From Purshia tridentata (taxonomy: Eukaryota; Streptophyta; Magnoliopsida; Rosales; Rosaceae), in NCBI GenBank assembly GCA_003254885.1, contig QANT01003656.1, forward strand, positions 1 to 36,365: 36,365 nt of DNA, given 5' to 3'. How positions within the stretch are numbered: the stretch's first letter is position 1; each line of letters begins with the position of its first letter. The position numbers and the translations under genes were made by a program. Below the pieces are notes generated by a model. It searched no databases, had not been told where the DNA came from, and saw nothing but the letters and a program-made list of their open reading frames with translations. Below, piece by piece: positions 18,109 to 28,914 of this stretch.

Positions 18109-19310
18109 GTGCATTTCTATTTGCTGATTTGCTTGTTGCATGTGACTGTATGTGTGAGATCCTATACTTTTTCAAGTTTTATTTTGAAAAGTATTTTAGA
18201 TTATTTTGAGATTTTATTTGAGAAATAAGAGTTTTGGGTTAATTTTATGAATTTTGTTTAAAATTAGTTTTACTAAAAATTTGACTTTTTATTTATTAGA
18301 AATTTAGGATTAAATATTTAATTTCAATACTTTTTTAGAAAATCAGTTTTGTTCATAATTTTTAGATTTAGCTACTAACTAATGAACTTAATTTTTAAAA
18401 TTGGTCACAAATTTACTACCATTTGTTTTGGGTTTTATTTGTTTGACAAATTTGCCCTTTTACTGTCCTTTGGTCCATATATGATGGATTTTAGATAAAA
18501 TTTATAAAGTTTTGACAAAATTGCCCTTGATACTTTTATATTGTCTTGAAAATTAGTTAATATAGTCTCAACTTCAGTTTTAGTTATGACTGTACGACAC
18601 TCAACTTCAAGTTTAATTATAACTAAACAACAGTCACAGCTAAATTGTGATATAGTCATAGTTAGGTTGTGACTGAATTGAAATTTTTTTAAAAAAAAAT
18701 TGTACAACAATATAGTATAAATAGAGGTCAAAATAATACTTTTACTCAAAGTAATACTTGGTATAGTGGTGAGAGTTATCTCTTTCAACTGACTAAGACA
18801 ATCACAACTAAATTATGAGACAATTATAGTTAAGATGTGATTGAATTGATTTTTAGTACCTAAAGTTAATTAATCTTTTATCTATTGAGTTGTTGGTATC
18901 AAATTTGGACTACTTGAGTTGTACTCGGCTCTATAAGTGTGTAGACAGGAACAACGCATGAATTGAAGTCACAGTATTTTTGTGGCCAAGGAATTGGAGT
19001 TATAGATTGAGAGTTTTGAACGTATAAAGTTAGCATTTTTGTAAATTTGTATTTAATGTTTTAAAACCAAAAATCAGATTTATCTTTTTAAACTTACTTT
19101 CTTTTTCTCTCTTTCCATTTTCTCGCCCGCATTGCCTCTCCCTCTTTTCTCTCCCATCCCCTCTCGGCCTCGTCACCGTGCGTGACCAAGGCCGGCCACT
19201 CCGGCCAGTCTACTGCCAGACCCAGACCACCGGCACATCCCCCAGGAGCCGGCCATCCTTCCCCAAGCTTCTCCCGTTGGCCCAGCTACTCTGGCCGTAG
19301 GAATCACGCC
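18109..19310 (+). repeat. Tandem duplication, unit U' (contains MITE Y2)
   Basis: The second unit of the duplication described for 15933-18108. After removal of Y2 and its target duplication it is near 610 bp, the same as U without Y1. It continues smoothly at 19311 into further GC-rich sequence, which suggests that U' keeps the original right border. Confidence 0.85.
18298..18877 (-). mobile_element. Mutator-like MITE Y2 (580 bp, inverted relative to Y1)
   Basis: Same family as Y1, opposite strand, single unit without the internal amplification. It is flanked by TTATTTATT (18289-18297) and TTATCTATT (18878-18886), a 9-bp duplication with one mismatch. The uninterrupted site TTATTTATT is in U at 16113-16121. 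No transposase is present; it would be moved in trans. Confidence 0.85.
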
Positions 19311-19790
19311 GGAAAGTTCTTCCCTGCCGCCGGCCTTCCTTCGCCGATCTCGGCCGTTTCCGGGCACCTCTGGCCGATCTGTTTTGTGGGTTTTCATCAT
19401 CATACCATGGGCTTTCAAACTCTTAAGGTATGGTTTGTCAATTTGGAGAAATTACGTGAAATTTAATTTCTAGGGCTTTATGCTCATTTCGGAGTTGGCT
19501 TCAATTGAGCTGAATTGGTTTAGTTTTTGTGTAATTGAAGGTTTTAACTTGCAATTGGGCTTGGTTGGGACTTGATTTGGTGATTTTCAGTTACCAACGA
19601 CCTTCGTCGCCGCCGCCACCGTCGGAACCACCACTTGTTGCGGCGGTTTGGCTTCCTTTGGACCCAATTAGGACTTCAAGAGCTCAATCTCAGGTCTCGG
19701 TGATTTTTTGGGTGAGTTTCTGTGTAATTTTGGGGCTGGGCAGCACAAGCTTGATTAGAAAGGGGAAACAAAGTTAAGCAGTAGAAAGCT
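19085..19790 (+). other. C/T-rich then GC-rich LTR-like leader, no intact gene
   Basis: A pyrimidine-rich run leads into GGCCGG-rich sequence and then AT-rich sequence with CATGGGCTTTC near 19407. The same kinds of segments occur in that order in solo LTR B (24770-25400), including CATGGGCTTTCC at 25284 and a TTTGAGAAATT-like phrase. It is probably the leader of a related LTR whose other parts are lost. A host 5' UTR with a first intron is the alternative. The 80- and 94-codon frames are not supported by any motif. Confidence 0.4.
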
Positions 19791-20157
19791 ATAACATTCA
19801 CTTATGCTAAATTCTCTAAAATGTCCCTATTATGCCTGCTCAAACTTTTTATGTAAATGGTAGTCAGCCTGCATACTTTCACTTCTATCTTTTAAACTTC
19901 TTTATATTTACCTCGACCCTTGTTTTCTCACACATGGTACCTCGTTGTGTGAATTGATTTTTTGAAATTCCAACCCTTAGGATAGCACAAAGATTTCTCA
20001 AGCTAACGAAGTAAAACTATTTTAACCTTTTCAAAGCTGTTTGTAAGGATAGCATAATATTTTGATGTCCAAAATGCTTAATTATTTTATTCTTGTTTTT
20101 CTCCTGTCATATTATTGTGATTTTTTTTTTAATTCAACAGTAGTTTTATCTTGTGCA
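19791..20157. other. AT-rich stretch, probable intron sequence
   Basis: No coding signal. It ends in a pyrimidine-rich tract and TTGTGCAG at about 20158, a plausible splice acceptor before the decayed exon that follows. Confidence 0.4.
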
Positions 20158-21118
20158 GAGATATGGCAGATAGGTTGCAAGAGAGTAGGCTGCAAGGAAA
20201 AGAACTAACGAAGATGTGAATAAGGTATTTTTTTTAAGCCTCTCTTGCAATCCTGACTCTTCCTCTTCAATCTATTCCATGTGTGACAAATAATTAACGT
20301 ATGAAACCACCTCATTCCCTGTCTATCTTTTTTTTTTCTTACAGCTCTACGAGGTTGTTATAAATTTGAGTTTGATTATTCCTACAAGCCAAATGCTACA
20401 GTGGAATTGAAGATGAGAAACTAATGATGAAACAATAGTCGAGTATTGGGAAACACAAAAGATACTCCACACAAAAGGTAGAAGCAAGTAGTTATTTTCA
20501 GAATGCAAAGAAAGCCAGTCACCTTGCGTTTTTTGATGCGTATGAAATAATTCAAAATGAGAAAAGTGGTAAATGGTACATCTTATACTAAGACTTTTTT
20601 GGTTTTTTAAACACATATAAGATGGATAAATTTAAACCAAAAGAGTAGAAAGTGTTGCAAATGATAAAAAGTATAAGGTAATCATTCACATGATTTGTTT
20701 TGTATATTATATTTGTCCTTCTTCAACTCTATCACTTTTACATGATATTATTTTTTACTTTTTGTGTGTAGGACGATCTTAGAAGGTTTGGAGTGTATTC
20801 ACAAAAAATGGATAGTGCATAAAGGTTATTGGATGAAAGGAGCTATGTTATTAGGGAAGAAAGGTCAACGCTTATAACATCAAAGGTTTCGAAATTCAGT
20901 GTGATAAGGACTGAGAATTTGTGAAGCATATGAACATCAAAGGTTTTCAGAAGTTCATAATAATTGTGTTGTATGCATCTTAAATGAAACACTTGCATTT
21001 CAACGGTTTTGAATTGGATTTGTTCTTGGAATATTCAAATTCGTAGTAAGTTACTGTTTTAAAATTTCATAAAGGCATCATATATTTTGTTTTTATCAAA
21101 TTGAAATGTGATTTAGTG
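20158..21118 (+). pseudogene. Left arm: decayed spliced gene of unknown function
   Basis: Apparent exons lie at about 20159-20224 (donor AATAAG/GTATTT), 20345-20677 (acceptor TTTCTTACAG; donor TATAAG/GTAATC) and from 20772 (acceptor TTTGTGTGTAG). The exon from 20772 reads TILEGLECIHKKWIV before frame changes. The same sequence occurs reversed at 21150-21910, and splice signals around the 93-bp intron match in both arms, which supports descent from a real spliced gene. Reading frames are broken several times. I do not recognise the protein; the LEGLECIHKKW phrase recalls a kinase subdomain but nothing after it fits. Confidence 0.55.
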
Positions 21119-21149
21119 TAGCTGAAGAAAAAAAACACTTGGATAAAAA

Positions 21150-21910
21150 TGCACATTTCAATTTGATTAAAATCAAATATAAGAAGCATTTATGAAATTT
21201 TAAAATAGTAACTTAATTGCGGATTTGAATATTTCAAGAATAGATCTAATTCAAAATTGTTGAAATGCAAGTATTTCATTTGAGATGCATGCAACACAGT
21301 TGTCATGAACTTCTGAAAATCTTTGATGTTCATATGCTTCACCAATTCACAGCCCTTCTCATGGTGAAAACCTTTAATGTTTATAAGAGCCAACCTTTCT
21401 TCCCCAATGATATAGCTCCTTTCATCCAACAACCTTCCTTGAACTATCGATTTTTTGTAAATATGTTTCAGACCTTCTAGGATTGTCCTACATACAAAAA
21501 TTTTAATACAATTAATCATGTAAAAGTGACAGAGTTGAAGGACAAATATGATACACAAATCAAATTATGTGAAAGATTACCTTATACTTTTTATTATTTG
21601 CAACACTTTTTACTCTTTTGTTTTAAACTTATTCATCTTCCATGTGTTTAAAAAATATTGAAAGTCTTGGTATAAAATGTATCATTTTATCACTTTTTTC
21701 ATTTTGGATTATTCCATAAGCATCCACAGACGTAAGGTGATTAGCTTTCTTTGCATTTTGAAAATATCTACTTGCTTCTACCTTTTGTGTTGAGTCTATT
21801 TTGTGTTTTTCAATACTTGACTATTGTTCCCATTATTAATTTCTCATCTTTAAATTCACGGTAGCATTTGGTTTGTAGGAACATTTAACCTCAAATTATA
21901 AACACCAACC
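21150..21910 (-). pseudogene. Right arm: second, better preserved copy of the unknown gene
   Basis: This is the inverted partner of the left arm, tail to tail, separated by only about 30 bp. On the minus strand an exon of about 90 codons is open from the acceptor TTTTGTATGTAG (about 21488) down to 21218. It reads RTILEGLKHIYKKSIVQG, then LLDERSYIIGEERLALI and FQKFMTTVLHASQMKYLHF. An upstream exon includes FQNAKKANHLTSVDAYG (about 21700-21760). The longest open frame (21558-21190) runs through the intron and so is not the true product. There is no family assignment. Together with the left arm it would form a long double-stranded hairpin RNA if transcribed through. Confidence 0.55.
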
Positions 21911-22266
21911 TTGTTAAAAAAAACAAAAACAGATAGAGAGAGAATGAGGCGGTTTCTTACATTAATTATTCTTCTCATGTGAAAGAGATCGAAGACTAAG
22001 AGTGAGGATAGAGAGATGCCTAAAAAAAAAAAATACCTTATTCTTCTCTTGTAACCTATTTTCCATATATGTCTGCAAAAGAATGTATAGCAAATTACAA
22101 ATAAAAAACAAAATAATTTAAACATTAATCAATGTACAATTTGCTTTCTCATAATAGTCAAGGCCAAATGTTTCAAAATTACACAATACTCAAAACGTCG
22201 AGCCCACTTTCAGTTATGTTAGAACATTTCATGTATTGAATTAAGTTTTTATCCCTTCCCTCCCTT

Positions 22267-22276
<10 letters not shown>
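21911..22276. other. AT-rich spacer, no gene seen
   Basis: It contains A-runs and a GATAGAGAGAGAATG purine tract. No reading frame with coding character was found. Confidence 0.5.
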
Positions 22277-22297
<21 letters not shown>

Positions 22298-22312
22298 GGG
22301 GNGGGGGGGGGG
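22277..22312. other. Poly-G run with one N: sequencing or assembly scar
   Basis: Thirty-five G residues with an N at 22302, preceded by a T-run. Such a homopolymer is unlikely in nuclear DNA and marks a low-quality join. Continuity between the two sides should not be assumed. Confidence 0.8.
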
Positions 22313-22587
22313 TAAGATCTCTTCCTTGTTTTTACGCATTTATTTTTACTGTCTTTCATCCCCCTAACGTCTTGCCCTCTCTTATTTCCTCTCAAATCCT
22401 ATCTCTCTTTTCGTTAAAGTTGTGAAGCCAATGATCAAACACTTCGTAGATAAAAATGGCACCCGTGAATGCCTTGTTCTTCAACTCCATTGGAGCTCTC
22501 ACCGAGTCTATCGCCTAAACTCGCCGCTAATTCAACTTCACCTTCATCGTCACTCCCTCTATCTCTCTCTCTCCAGCGGACTTGCCA

Positions 22588-22789
22588 GACACTTCTTGGA
22601 TCCCACCAATTTCATGACACTGTAACCAACAACTACTAGAGCAGCTACGTTGTGACTAGTAAGAGTGCTTGTACCATTGTTGCTGCTGGAGGATCAGAGT
22701 AAGATAATCCAGAAGCCATATACAATCACCAAGTCCAAAGAGAGCTGGACGGGGCAGGAGTATAACAAGTTTCTTGAAGCTCTTCAACT
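22588..22789 (+). pseudogene. Decayed first exon of a REVEILLE / LHY-CCA1-like MYB transcription factor
   Basis: Bases 22692-22789 read [20 protein letters not shown] followed by [14 protein letters not shown], matching the start of the single SHAQKYF-type MYB repeat of REVEILLE clock proteins. The block stops at CTTCAACT/GTAAGC, a good splice donor at the point where REVEILLE genes usually have an intron. Upstream, FLDPTNF (about 22595) recalls the N-terminal LDPTGM-type motif of the RVE4/6/8 group, but a stop at 22623 and frame loss lie between. No second exon with the SHAQKYF motif is visible downstream, so this is an isolated fragment. The family normally binds evening-element DNA in the nucleus. 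Confidence 0.8.
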
Positions 22790-24260
22790 GTAAGCCAGCT
22801 CAATTTTATGTGTTTTTGTATTTTTTATTTATTTTTGTTTTGGAATTTAGGCTCCGTTGAGAAAATTGAAGAGAAATGATATGGAAAATAGTTGAAAAGG
22901 GTTGGGAAAAAGAAATAAATTGAAAAGGTTTGTTTTCATTTTGAATTACAGAAGATTTGGGGTTGTACATGGTGCTTTTCTAATCTTAATTTCATACAAA
23001 CGAAACATAGAATTAGAGTTCATTGTAGATGGAGTTCTCATTTGATTCTGAAAAATGGGGCCTAGAGAATCATTACTATTGGAGAAACATGATGAAAATG
23101 AGAACCACGCCTTGGACTGCATGCTCTTGGCTTCCTCGATAAAGTTCTAGATATTGACAAGTGTTTATTGCAAAGTGAACCTGCCAATATGGTATTGCCT
23201 GTGTGATTTATTTTCTCTGGCCTTTATGTTATTAAATGCAGAAATTGAGCCTCTTTATTTTGCATACACCATTATAATCAAGAATCTCTCTTTCTAGCTT
23301 TCTATTGTCATGATATTTGTTGCTCTATTGCATGGTGGTCAAGATATTAATTTTATCTCTTACATTTAGCAAGTAGCTGTTGGAAGATTGCCTAGCTTAA
23401 TATTTATGGACATGACTATCGCAGCAAGGATGGTACTACGATATGTAAAATCTATCAAGATTTTTCGTTCCTTTAAGATGTTTGGTAGGATTTAATGTAG
23501 TTGTTGATTGATATCCATCTACTAGTTCCATACTGAATCTATTGGGCTTGGACCATATGATTTTATATTTCACCTGCTGCTAATACTTCACTTTATGGGT
23601 CATCATATGGAATCAGTCAAATACACACAGATTGATTGTCTAATTACCAATTTTCATCACGAACAGATTATAGATCTGAGACTACATCCATGTTATGGAC
23701 TTAGAAAATGATCATATTGTTGTTGCTTTCTTTTTACTAAAGGAAATCAATTTTGAGGAATATATGCTTGTATTTACTTGGTTGCTCAACTTGGTTATGA
23801 ATGTTGTTCTTTTTGTAATCTAAAGTCAATAAAACCATGTGACTAATATGCTTAGTGTCAAACAATGTCAAATATTTATACTGCCTAACAATGTCTAATA
23901 TGTATCTTTGCATATTGACAAAATAGTTCCAAATATGCATATATATATATATATATATATATAGAGAATAATATTAGTCTATGTCAAGCATGATTTTGGT
24001 GAGTCATAAGCTCTCTGATATGATTTTGGGAAATGAATTTGAAATTTTTTGAATTTTTAGTATATGTTGCATAGTTACTTAATTAGTTTTTATAGTTTAT
24101 GAAACTATGCAATACTGATTTTTCATGTTCCATTGTAGGGTTCAATTGACTTTTATTTGGTTTTATGACTTCAAATTTTCAGTCTCTGTTGTGTACTAAA
24201 TGAGTGTGTATTCGAAAATACAGTTTTTGGATGATTCTTTTTAAATTAATTTTGTTGTTT
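22790..24260. other. AT-rich sequence downstream of the MYB exon, no gene seen
   Basis: This may be the former intron of the REVEILLE-like gene and later insertions. It contains a (TA)n tract at about 23938-23963. No exon, RNA gene or transposon end could be supported. Confidence 0.5.
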
Positions 24261-24261
24261 T

Positions 24262-24393
24262 TGTACACACGCAGTTATTGATTTTCTAATCAGTGATTGT
24301 TACAAAGTTATTGATTTTGAATTGATGATTGTCACACAATTATTTATTTTTGAATCAGTGATTGTCACACAGTTATTGATTTTTAAATCGCTG
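24262..24393 (+). repeat. Minisatellite, left part (about 31-bp units)
   Basis: Four units of the form CAGTTATTGATTTTNAATCA followed by GTGATTGTCACA. Each contains an imperfect palindrome TTGATTTnnnAATCA. The array is interrupted at 24394 by solo LTR B and resumes at 27113. Confidence 0.85.
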
Positions 24394-24853
24394 TGTAACG
24401 ATCCGTACCTTCCTAAGTGAATGTTAATAGGACCCAACGTTGACTTTTGGTTCTAGTAAGATTCTAGCTTTGACCTTGGGTCAGTTAGGAAGGTCTTAGG
24501 CTCACGACTTCATTGACATGCGGCATAGGTCGTTTAGAGCTATGGTTAAAAAGTTAGGAAAGTGTTAAGAGACTCAAAAGTTGACTTTTTAAATTGCTCG
24601 GATTTTAGAGTTGACTTTGACATGGTTGTGTAGAGCTCGACTCCACGAATTTGTAGACGTAGTATGCGTCGTTTGGAGCTACGGTTTGTGAAATACGAAG
24701 GTTCAAAGTGAGGGGCAAATTTGTAATTTTGAGGAAATGGCATTTAATATTCCAAAAAATTTTGGAATATTCCTCTCTCTATTTCTCTCCCTTCTTTCCT
24801 CTCCACGCGTAGGCAGCAGCACCCCCCCAGCCCGACATCTCTCCCTTCCTCTC

Positions 24854-24992
24854 CCCCCTGGGCAGCCACCCAGCCCTTCCGGCCACCTAGACCCACCGCC
24901 GACTTCACCAGTCGTCGGCCANCCCCCTGGGCAACCACCCAGCCCTTCCGGCCACCTAGACCCACCGCCGACTTCACCAGTCGTCGGCCAGC
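24854..24992 (+). repeat. 69-bp tandem repeat abutting an N
   Basis: CCCCCTGGGCAGCCACCCAG is repeated with a 69-bp period, and the junction holds an N at 24922. LTR A has one copy. It is probably a misjoin or a collapsed repeat rather than a biological duplication. Confidence 0.7.
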
Positions 24993-25262
24993 AAGCTCAC
25001 GCCGCCCCCAGCCCCTCTTTCCTCTCTCTCCCGATCTCTCTTTCTCTCCCTCTGCGCGCGCGACTGGTGTGACAGTGTAGCACACCTCCGGTCAGCCCAA
25101 CCCCCCCTCGACGACTTCCCAGCTGCCGGCCAGCCACCCCAGTCCTTCCCCTCGCTAGCCGTCGCTTCCCCGTGCAGTGAAAAGCTCGGAAAAACTCAGC
25201 TTTGCTGCGAGTTCTCTCCACCGATTCTGGCTGTCTCCGGCCATGATTGGCCCTAGTTTTTG

Positions 25263-25805
25263 GTGAGTTTTCTCCCTCCTTTCATGGGCTTTCCTTCCCT
25301 CTAATTTGGTGATTCAATTTTGAGAAATTGTGGAAGATTGAATTTTGGGGTTTGAGGCCATTTTCGGGTTTAGCATGGGTGTTTGAAATTGAATCAAATT
25401 GTTAGATGTTTTAGGTAATTTCCGTCATTAGAAACTTCTAATTGAAGTTTGGAATGAGAAATTTGAGAAATTATTAAGGAAATTGGAAGTTTGACTGTTG
25501 GTGTTTATGCCCATTTCGGGAATTCTAGAAATCTAAGGTATTTATGGTGAGTTTGGGATGAAATTGGGCACTTATGGGTTGTCAAAACGACACCCAGACG
25601 ATCCTCGGTCAAGTTAGGTGGAATGGAGGTTATTGGAAAATTACCGGATAAACATAAGCTAGTGGCATGGGTTTTGAGTCGAGACGGAAAATAAGTTGGG
25701 CTATAGTTAAATATAGATTTTGGAGCGTAAGGCCTAGAACGTGCACTTGTGTTTTTACGATCGTAAATTGAATAGTATTCTAACATATTGTCGTTCTCGT
25801 GTTAG
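25263..25805 (+). other. Intron-like segment in solo LTR B, absent from LTR A
   Basis: It begins GTGAGTTTTC just after CTAGTTTTTG and ends CGTGTTAG before GCGACG. LTR A reads from its GC-rich leader almost directly to TTTTAG/GCAACG (10872). The GT-AG borders and AT-richer content are intron-like, and LTR leaders can hold introns. However, A still keeps an acceptor-like TTTTAG, so exact splicing did not create A. Confidence 0.45.
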
Positions 25806-26289
25806 GCGACGTTTTCGAGCCCAGAGATGATCCAGTCGGAGACCAAAGCTAGGCTATCTCTGTGAGTGGACTTCATTTCCTAAACTTTGTTTATAAATTC
25901 TTTATGAATTTCATGATTTAATTCGTATTTATATTTGGGGTTTAATTGAGTTTATTAATTGAGAAATATTATTCGATTCTGAAGTATGGAAATGGATTTG
26001 ACGTACTTGGAAACGTTTTGATTTCTCAAAGTAAACATATGTGGTTTATTCGTATCTTGAAATATTAAGGGTTTGGTTACTGAAAAGGATTTCATAGTTG
26101 TTGGTTTAATGATTTCCCAGTTTTGGAAAGGTTATGTTTTTATGGACGAAAAGAGATTTATGGGAAATGGTTTTCACACCACCCTTCGCAGTACCTTTCA
26201 GATTATCAGATTATATAGGTCTTTGGGACCCATCACGGCACACACATAGGCTTTGGGCCGTGTGTCAGGATGCCTTGCCCTTTGGGGGT

Positions 26290-26477
26290 GACCCTGCGTG
26301 CACATATGGCAAGTATGTTGGCCCTGTATGTGTATGACAGACCCTGGCTCTACACATGTACGGCAGGATTATTGGCCCTGCATGCGTATGGCAGGTTGTG
26401 AGCCCTGCGCATGTACGGCAGGCTATTGGCCCTGCATGCGTACGGCAGGTTGTGGGTCCTGCGCATGTACGGCAGGT
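26290..26477 (+). repeat. CpG-rich minisatellite in solo LTR B
   Basis: The same array, in the same unit order, as 11421-11608 in LTR A, with a few base changes. The repetitive frames on both strands are artefacts. Confidence 0.9.
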
Positions 26478-27112
26478 TTGGTGGGTAACTGTTTGGGTGA
26501 ATGTTTATTATTATATCAGTTTTATAAGAATGTTTCAAAGGATATAAACTTCAGTTTTGGTTTGATGCTTGTCAGTTTAATTTGTTTTATTTACTTTCCT
26601 AGAAAATCTCAAAGTGGATTTTAAGTATTGGTTTATTTATCCCGTAAATTTTATGAAAGTTATTTTAAAACTGGAGGATTTCAAAGAAGGTTTGATAAAT
26701 TTTAAGGAAACTTGAAAGTAAAGGTTTATTAATATTTATTTTGATTTATGTCCACTCACTGAGTTATCTCATTAGCTTTATCCTTTGTTGTCATTTTAAT
26801 TTCCCCCAGATTGTAGCGGTGGAGCAGTTGTGCCAAAGACGTCGAGGAAATCTAGCGAGCTTGTGAATTTTGTAGCCAGCCTTGATAACCCTTTGAATAC
26901 TTAATTAATTGGTGTTGAAATTTGGGTCGGAGACCCTTTAGTTGTGGTAGAGGAGCTGTGGTACTTAGAAGTGTTTTGCAGGTCTTCGTGGAGAAAGGGT
27001 TAGTTCAATTTCTGGGGAGGTTCTGCCAAAATTTCGGTAGGATTTTCCTTGATATTGGATTCCCGTAGGATCATTCTGAGTTCCAGGGAGGAATTCAGAG
27101 AGGGTCCTGTCA

Positions 27113-27243
27113 CGCTGACTGTCACACAATTACTGATTTTTAATCTCTGATTATCACATATTTACTGATTTCGAATCGGTGACTTGACACATTCTAATTT
27201 CAACTTAGTGATTGTTACATAGTTACTGATTTCGAATCACTCT
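27113..27243 (+). repeat. Minisatellite, right part
   Basis: Continuation of the 24262-24393 array after solo LTR B (CACACAATTACTGATTTTTA, then TTACTGATTTCGAATC twice). Units are more diverged than on the left. Confidence 0.8.
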
Positions 27244-28499
27244 AGAGCTTGCCCGGTTAAGGTGACAGTCAGTCTACTATGCATGTAAGTGACATTAGGG
27301 CAAGAGTATGGGTGCCTATTGAAGCATAGGTCCACTGAAGCATCCAACTAGATAAAATTTGTGTGTGAGGTGAAACAATCAGCAATCAAGATCTCATAAG
27401 GTTATAGCAGCTGATTCGAATGAGTTCTTTGACCTAGCATTGTCTTAGATGGCTGCTCATTATATTTTGGTGATACAATGCACGTGTGCCGAGGTATAAT
27501 GAAAAGGGTACGAAGGCTAATGAATGGTCAACGAAGGATCTATTGTCTTACCTTGAAGTAAAAGACTTCGGCTTAAGCATATGGGTGAGATGATAATTAG
27601 AACAAGGTTTTTCTAATCATATCTCAACCGACTCACAATTATAAAGATATCTTTTCAAAGAATCACAATTAGAGATTTTGAAAAAAAAAAANAAAAAAAA
27701 AAAAAAAAAACACTCCATTGCAATCTCATAATTGGATATCATAATCGAATTAAATTGTTACTCGGTAAAGACTATTAATGTCAGATAGAGAACTATTTAA
27801 AATATATGTGTCATTGTTGAGCTGTTTGAGCCAAGACACAGTGGATAAGCAAGGTTGGACTGAGAAAAAATTTAATATATAATGATTTTAAACATAAAGA
27901 GCTTAATTGGATTGTTCTAAAATGCAATAAACATAAAATTGTAATGACAACAATTAACGTTAATAATAGTTGATGTGTTGCCTATATTGCATGATAAATT
28001 GGTATGACAACTGGGCATGCTAATCAATAAATAATAAATTGATTATACTGATAATTACTAGATATGATGCTTAGATTTCATCAGAAATTGGCAAGGCATA
28101 GAGCATATCAATAATTATTAATAAATTGTTTATTTCGATGATGTTTTGAATGTTTAGACCACTAACTTGAGATGAAGGGTCACCATAGAATTGACCTTGG
28201 GTTTCAATCCCCTAAACCCCACAGGTGGGTTGTCCTAGTGAGCTACAGCTCCCCATGAGCGGTTGTGGTTGTACACACAACCGTGTGGTTACCACTTTTA
28301 AGAGTAAACTAGGTAGGTAAGGATGTCACTACCTGTTTAGTTTTTACTAACAGGGAAGTAGTTGATGTATTTGACTATCAGTTAGTGTGGGTTCACTGTC
28401 ATGTGTTGTATCTATTGCAGATCAGGTATGCATGCATTGAGGTGCATAGCATTTAATCCATATGGCATCATGATCATTAATATGATTATAAGATAAATT
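27244..28499. other. Degenerate sequence, probably eroded Ty3/gypsy interior, with a poly-A/N join
   Basis: No frame survives. A poly-A run with an N at 27692 marks a weak assembly point. Its position before an integrase tail suggests retroelement remains, but no RT or integrase core motif could be read. A GGGTTTCAATCCCC box at about 28196-28212 may belong to a tRNA-derived SINE. Confidence 0.4.
28150..28262 (+). repeat. Possible tRNA-derived SINE remnant
   Basis: GGGTTTCAATCCCC at about 28200 resembles a polymerase III B box (GGTTCRANNCC with one extra base), preceded by GAAGGGTCACC and GACCACTAAC. A-box and poly-A/T tail are not convincing, so this is a weak call. Confidence 0.25.
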
Positions 28500-28909
28500 G
28501 GTGGTAGACGTATTGATTGGTGTTGAAAGGGAGTCCTTCGGTTTAAAGGTCGAGAAAAGTTGTCTCCTTGTTTTGTTGGACCTTTTAAGGTTATTGGGTG
28601 TGTAGGGCTAGTTGCTTGTAGACTTGAGTTACCGCCATAGTTATCTTACGTACACAACGTATTCCATATGTCCTAACTCAAGAAAAGTGCACTTGAACTT
28701 TCATAGATTATGCCTTGGGTGAATTTACCTTTGGAGCAAGATGTGTTATATGCGGCAAGACCCGTTTGTATCCTGCATATGAAACAAAAAAGTTTAGGAA
28801 TAAGAAAGTACCGTTGGTCAAGGTACAATGGTAACACTATGGAGTAAAAGAAGCAACATGGGAACTGGAATCCAACATGAGGAAAAGGTATCCACACCTC
28901 TTCCAGTGA
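28500..28909 (+). pseudogene. Ty3/gypsy integrase C-terminal tail (GPF/Y module and chromodomain-like end)
   Basis: SPCFVGPFKVIGCVGLVACR (from 28563) is the GPY/F module of Ty3/gypsy integrases. LELPP and VHNVFHMS follow, as is typical, with stops near 28636 and 28674. The end reads VPLVKVQW, a stop, then GVKEATWELESNMRKRYPHL and FQ before the stop at 28907, matching the pol end of plant gypsy elements with a truncated chromodomain (Tekay/Del-like; clade inferred). Integrase joins element cDNA to host DNA. Only this tail remains, out of a pol that normally exceeds 1,000 codons. Confidence 0.85.
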
Positions 28910-28914
28910 ACAAG

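Larger units (their letters stand above)
24394..27112 (+). mobile_element. Solo LTR B (2719 bp), same family as LTR A
   Basis: It starts TGTAACGATCCGTACC and ends GGGTCCTGTCA, with perfect target duplications CGCTG at 24389-24393 and 27113-27117. It matches LTR A along most of its length. It is longer mainly because of a segment at 25263-25805 with GTGAGT and TTAG borders that A lacks, and a 69-bp duplication next to an N (24922). It has no gag, pol or second LTR. The N and the tandem repeat suggest local assembly error. Frames at 24737-25221 run through GC-rich leader sequence on both strands and are not genes. Confidence 0.95.

Noticed and set aside
20772..20830. Protein kinase catalytic loop (LEGLECIHKKWIV)
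   Set aside because: No HRD, DFG or other kinase motif follows, and the better copy on the minus strand continues into unrelated sequence.
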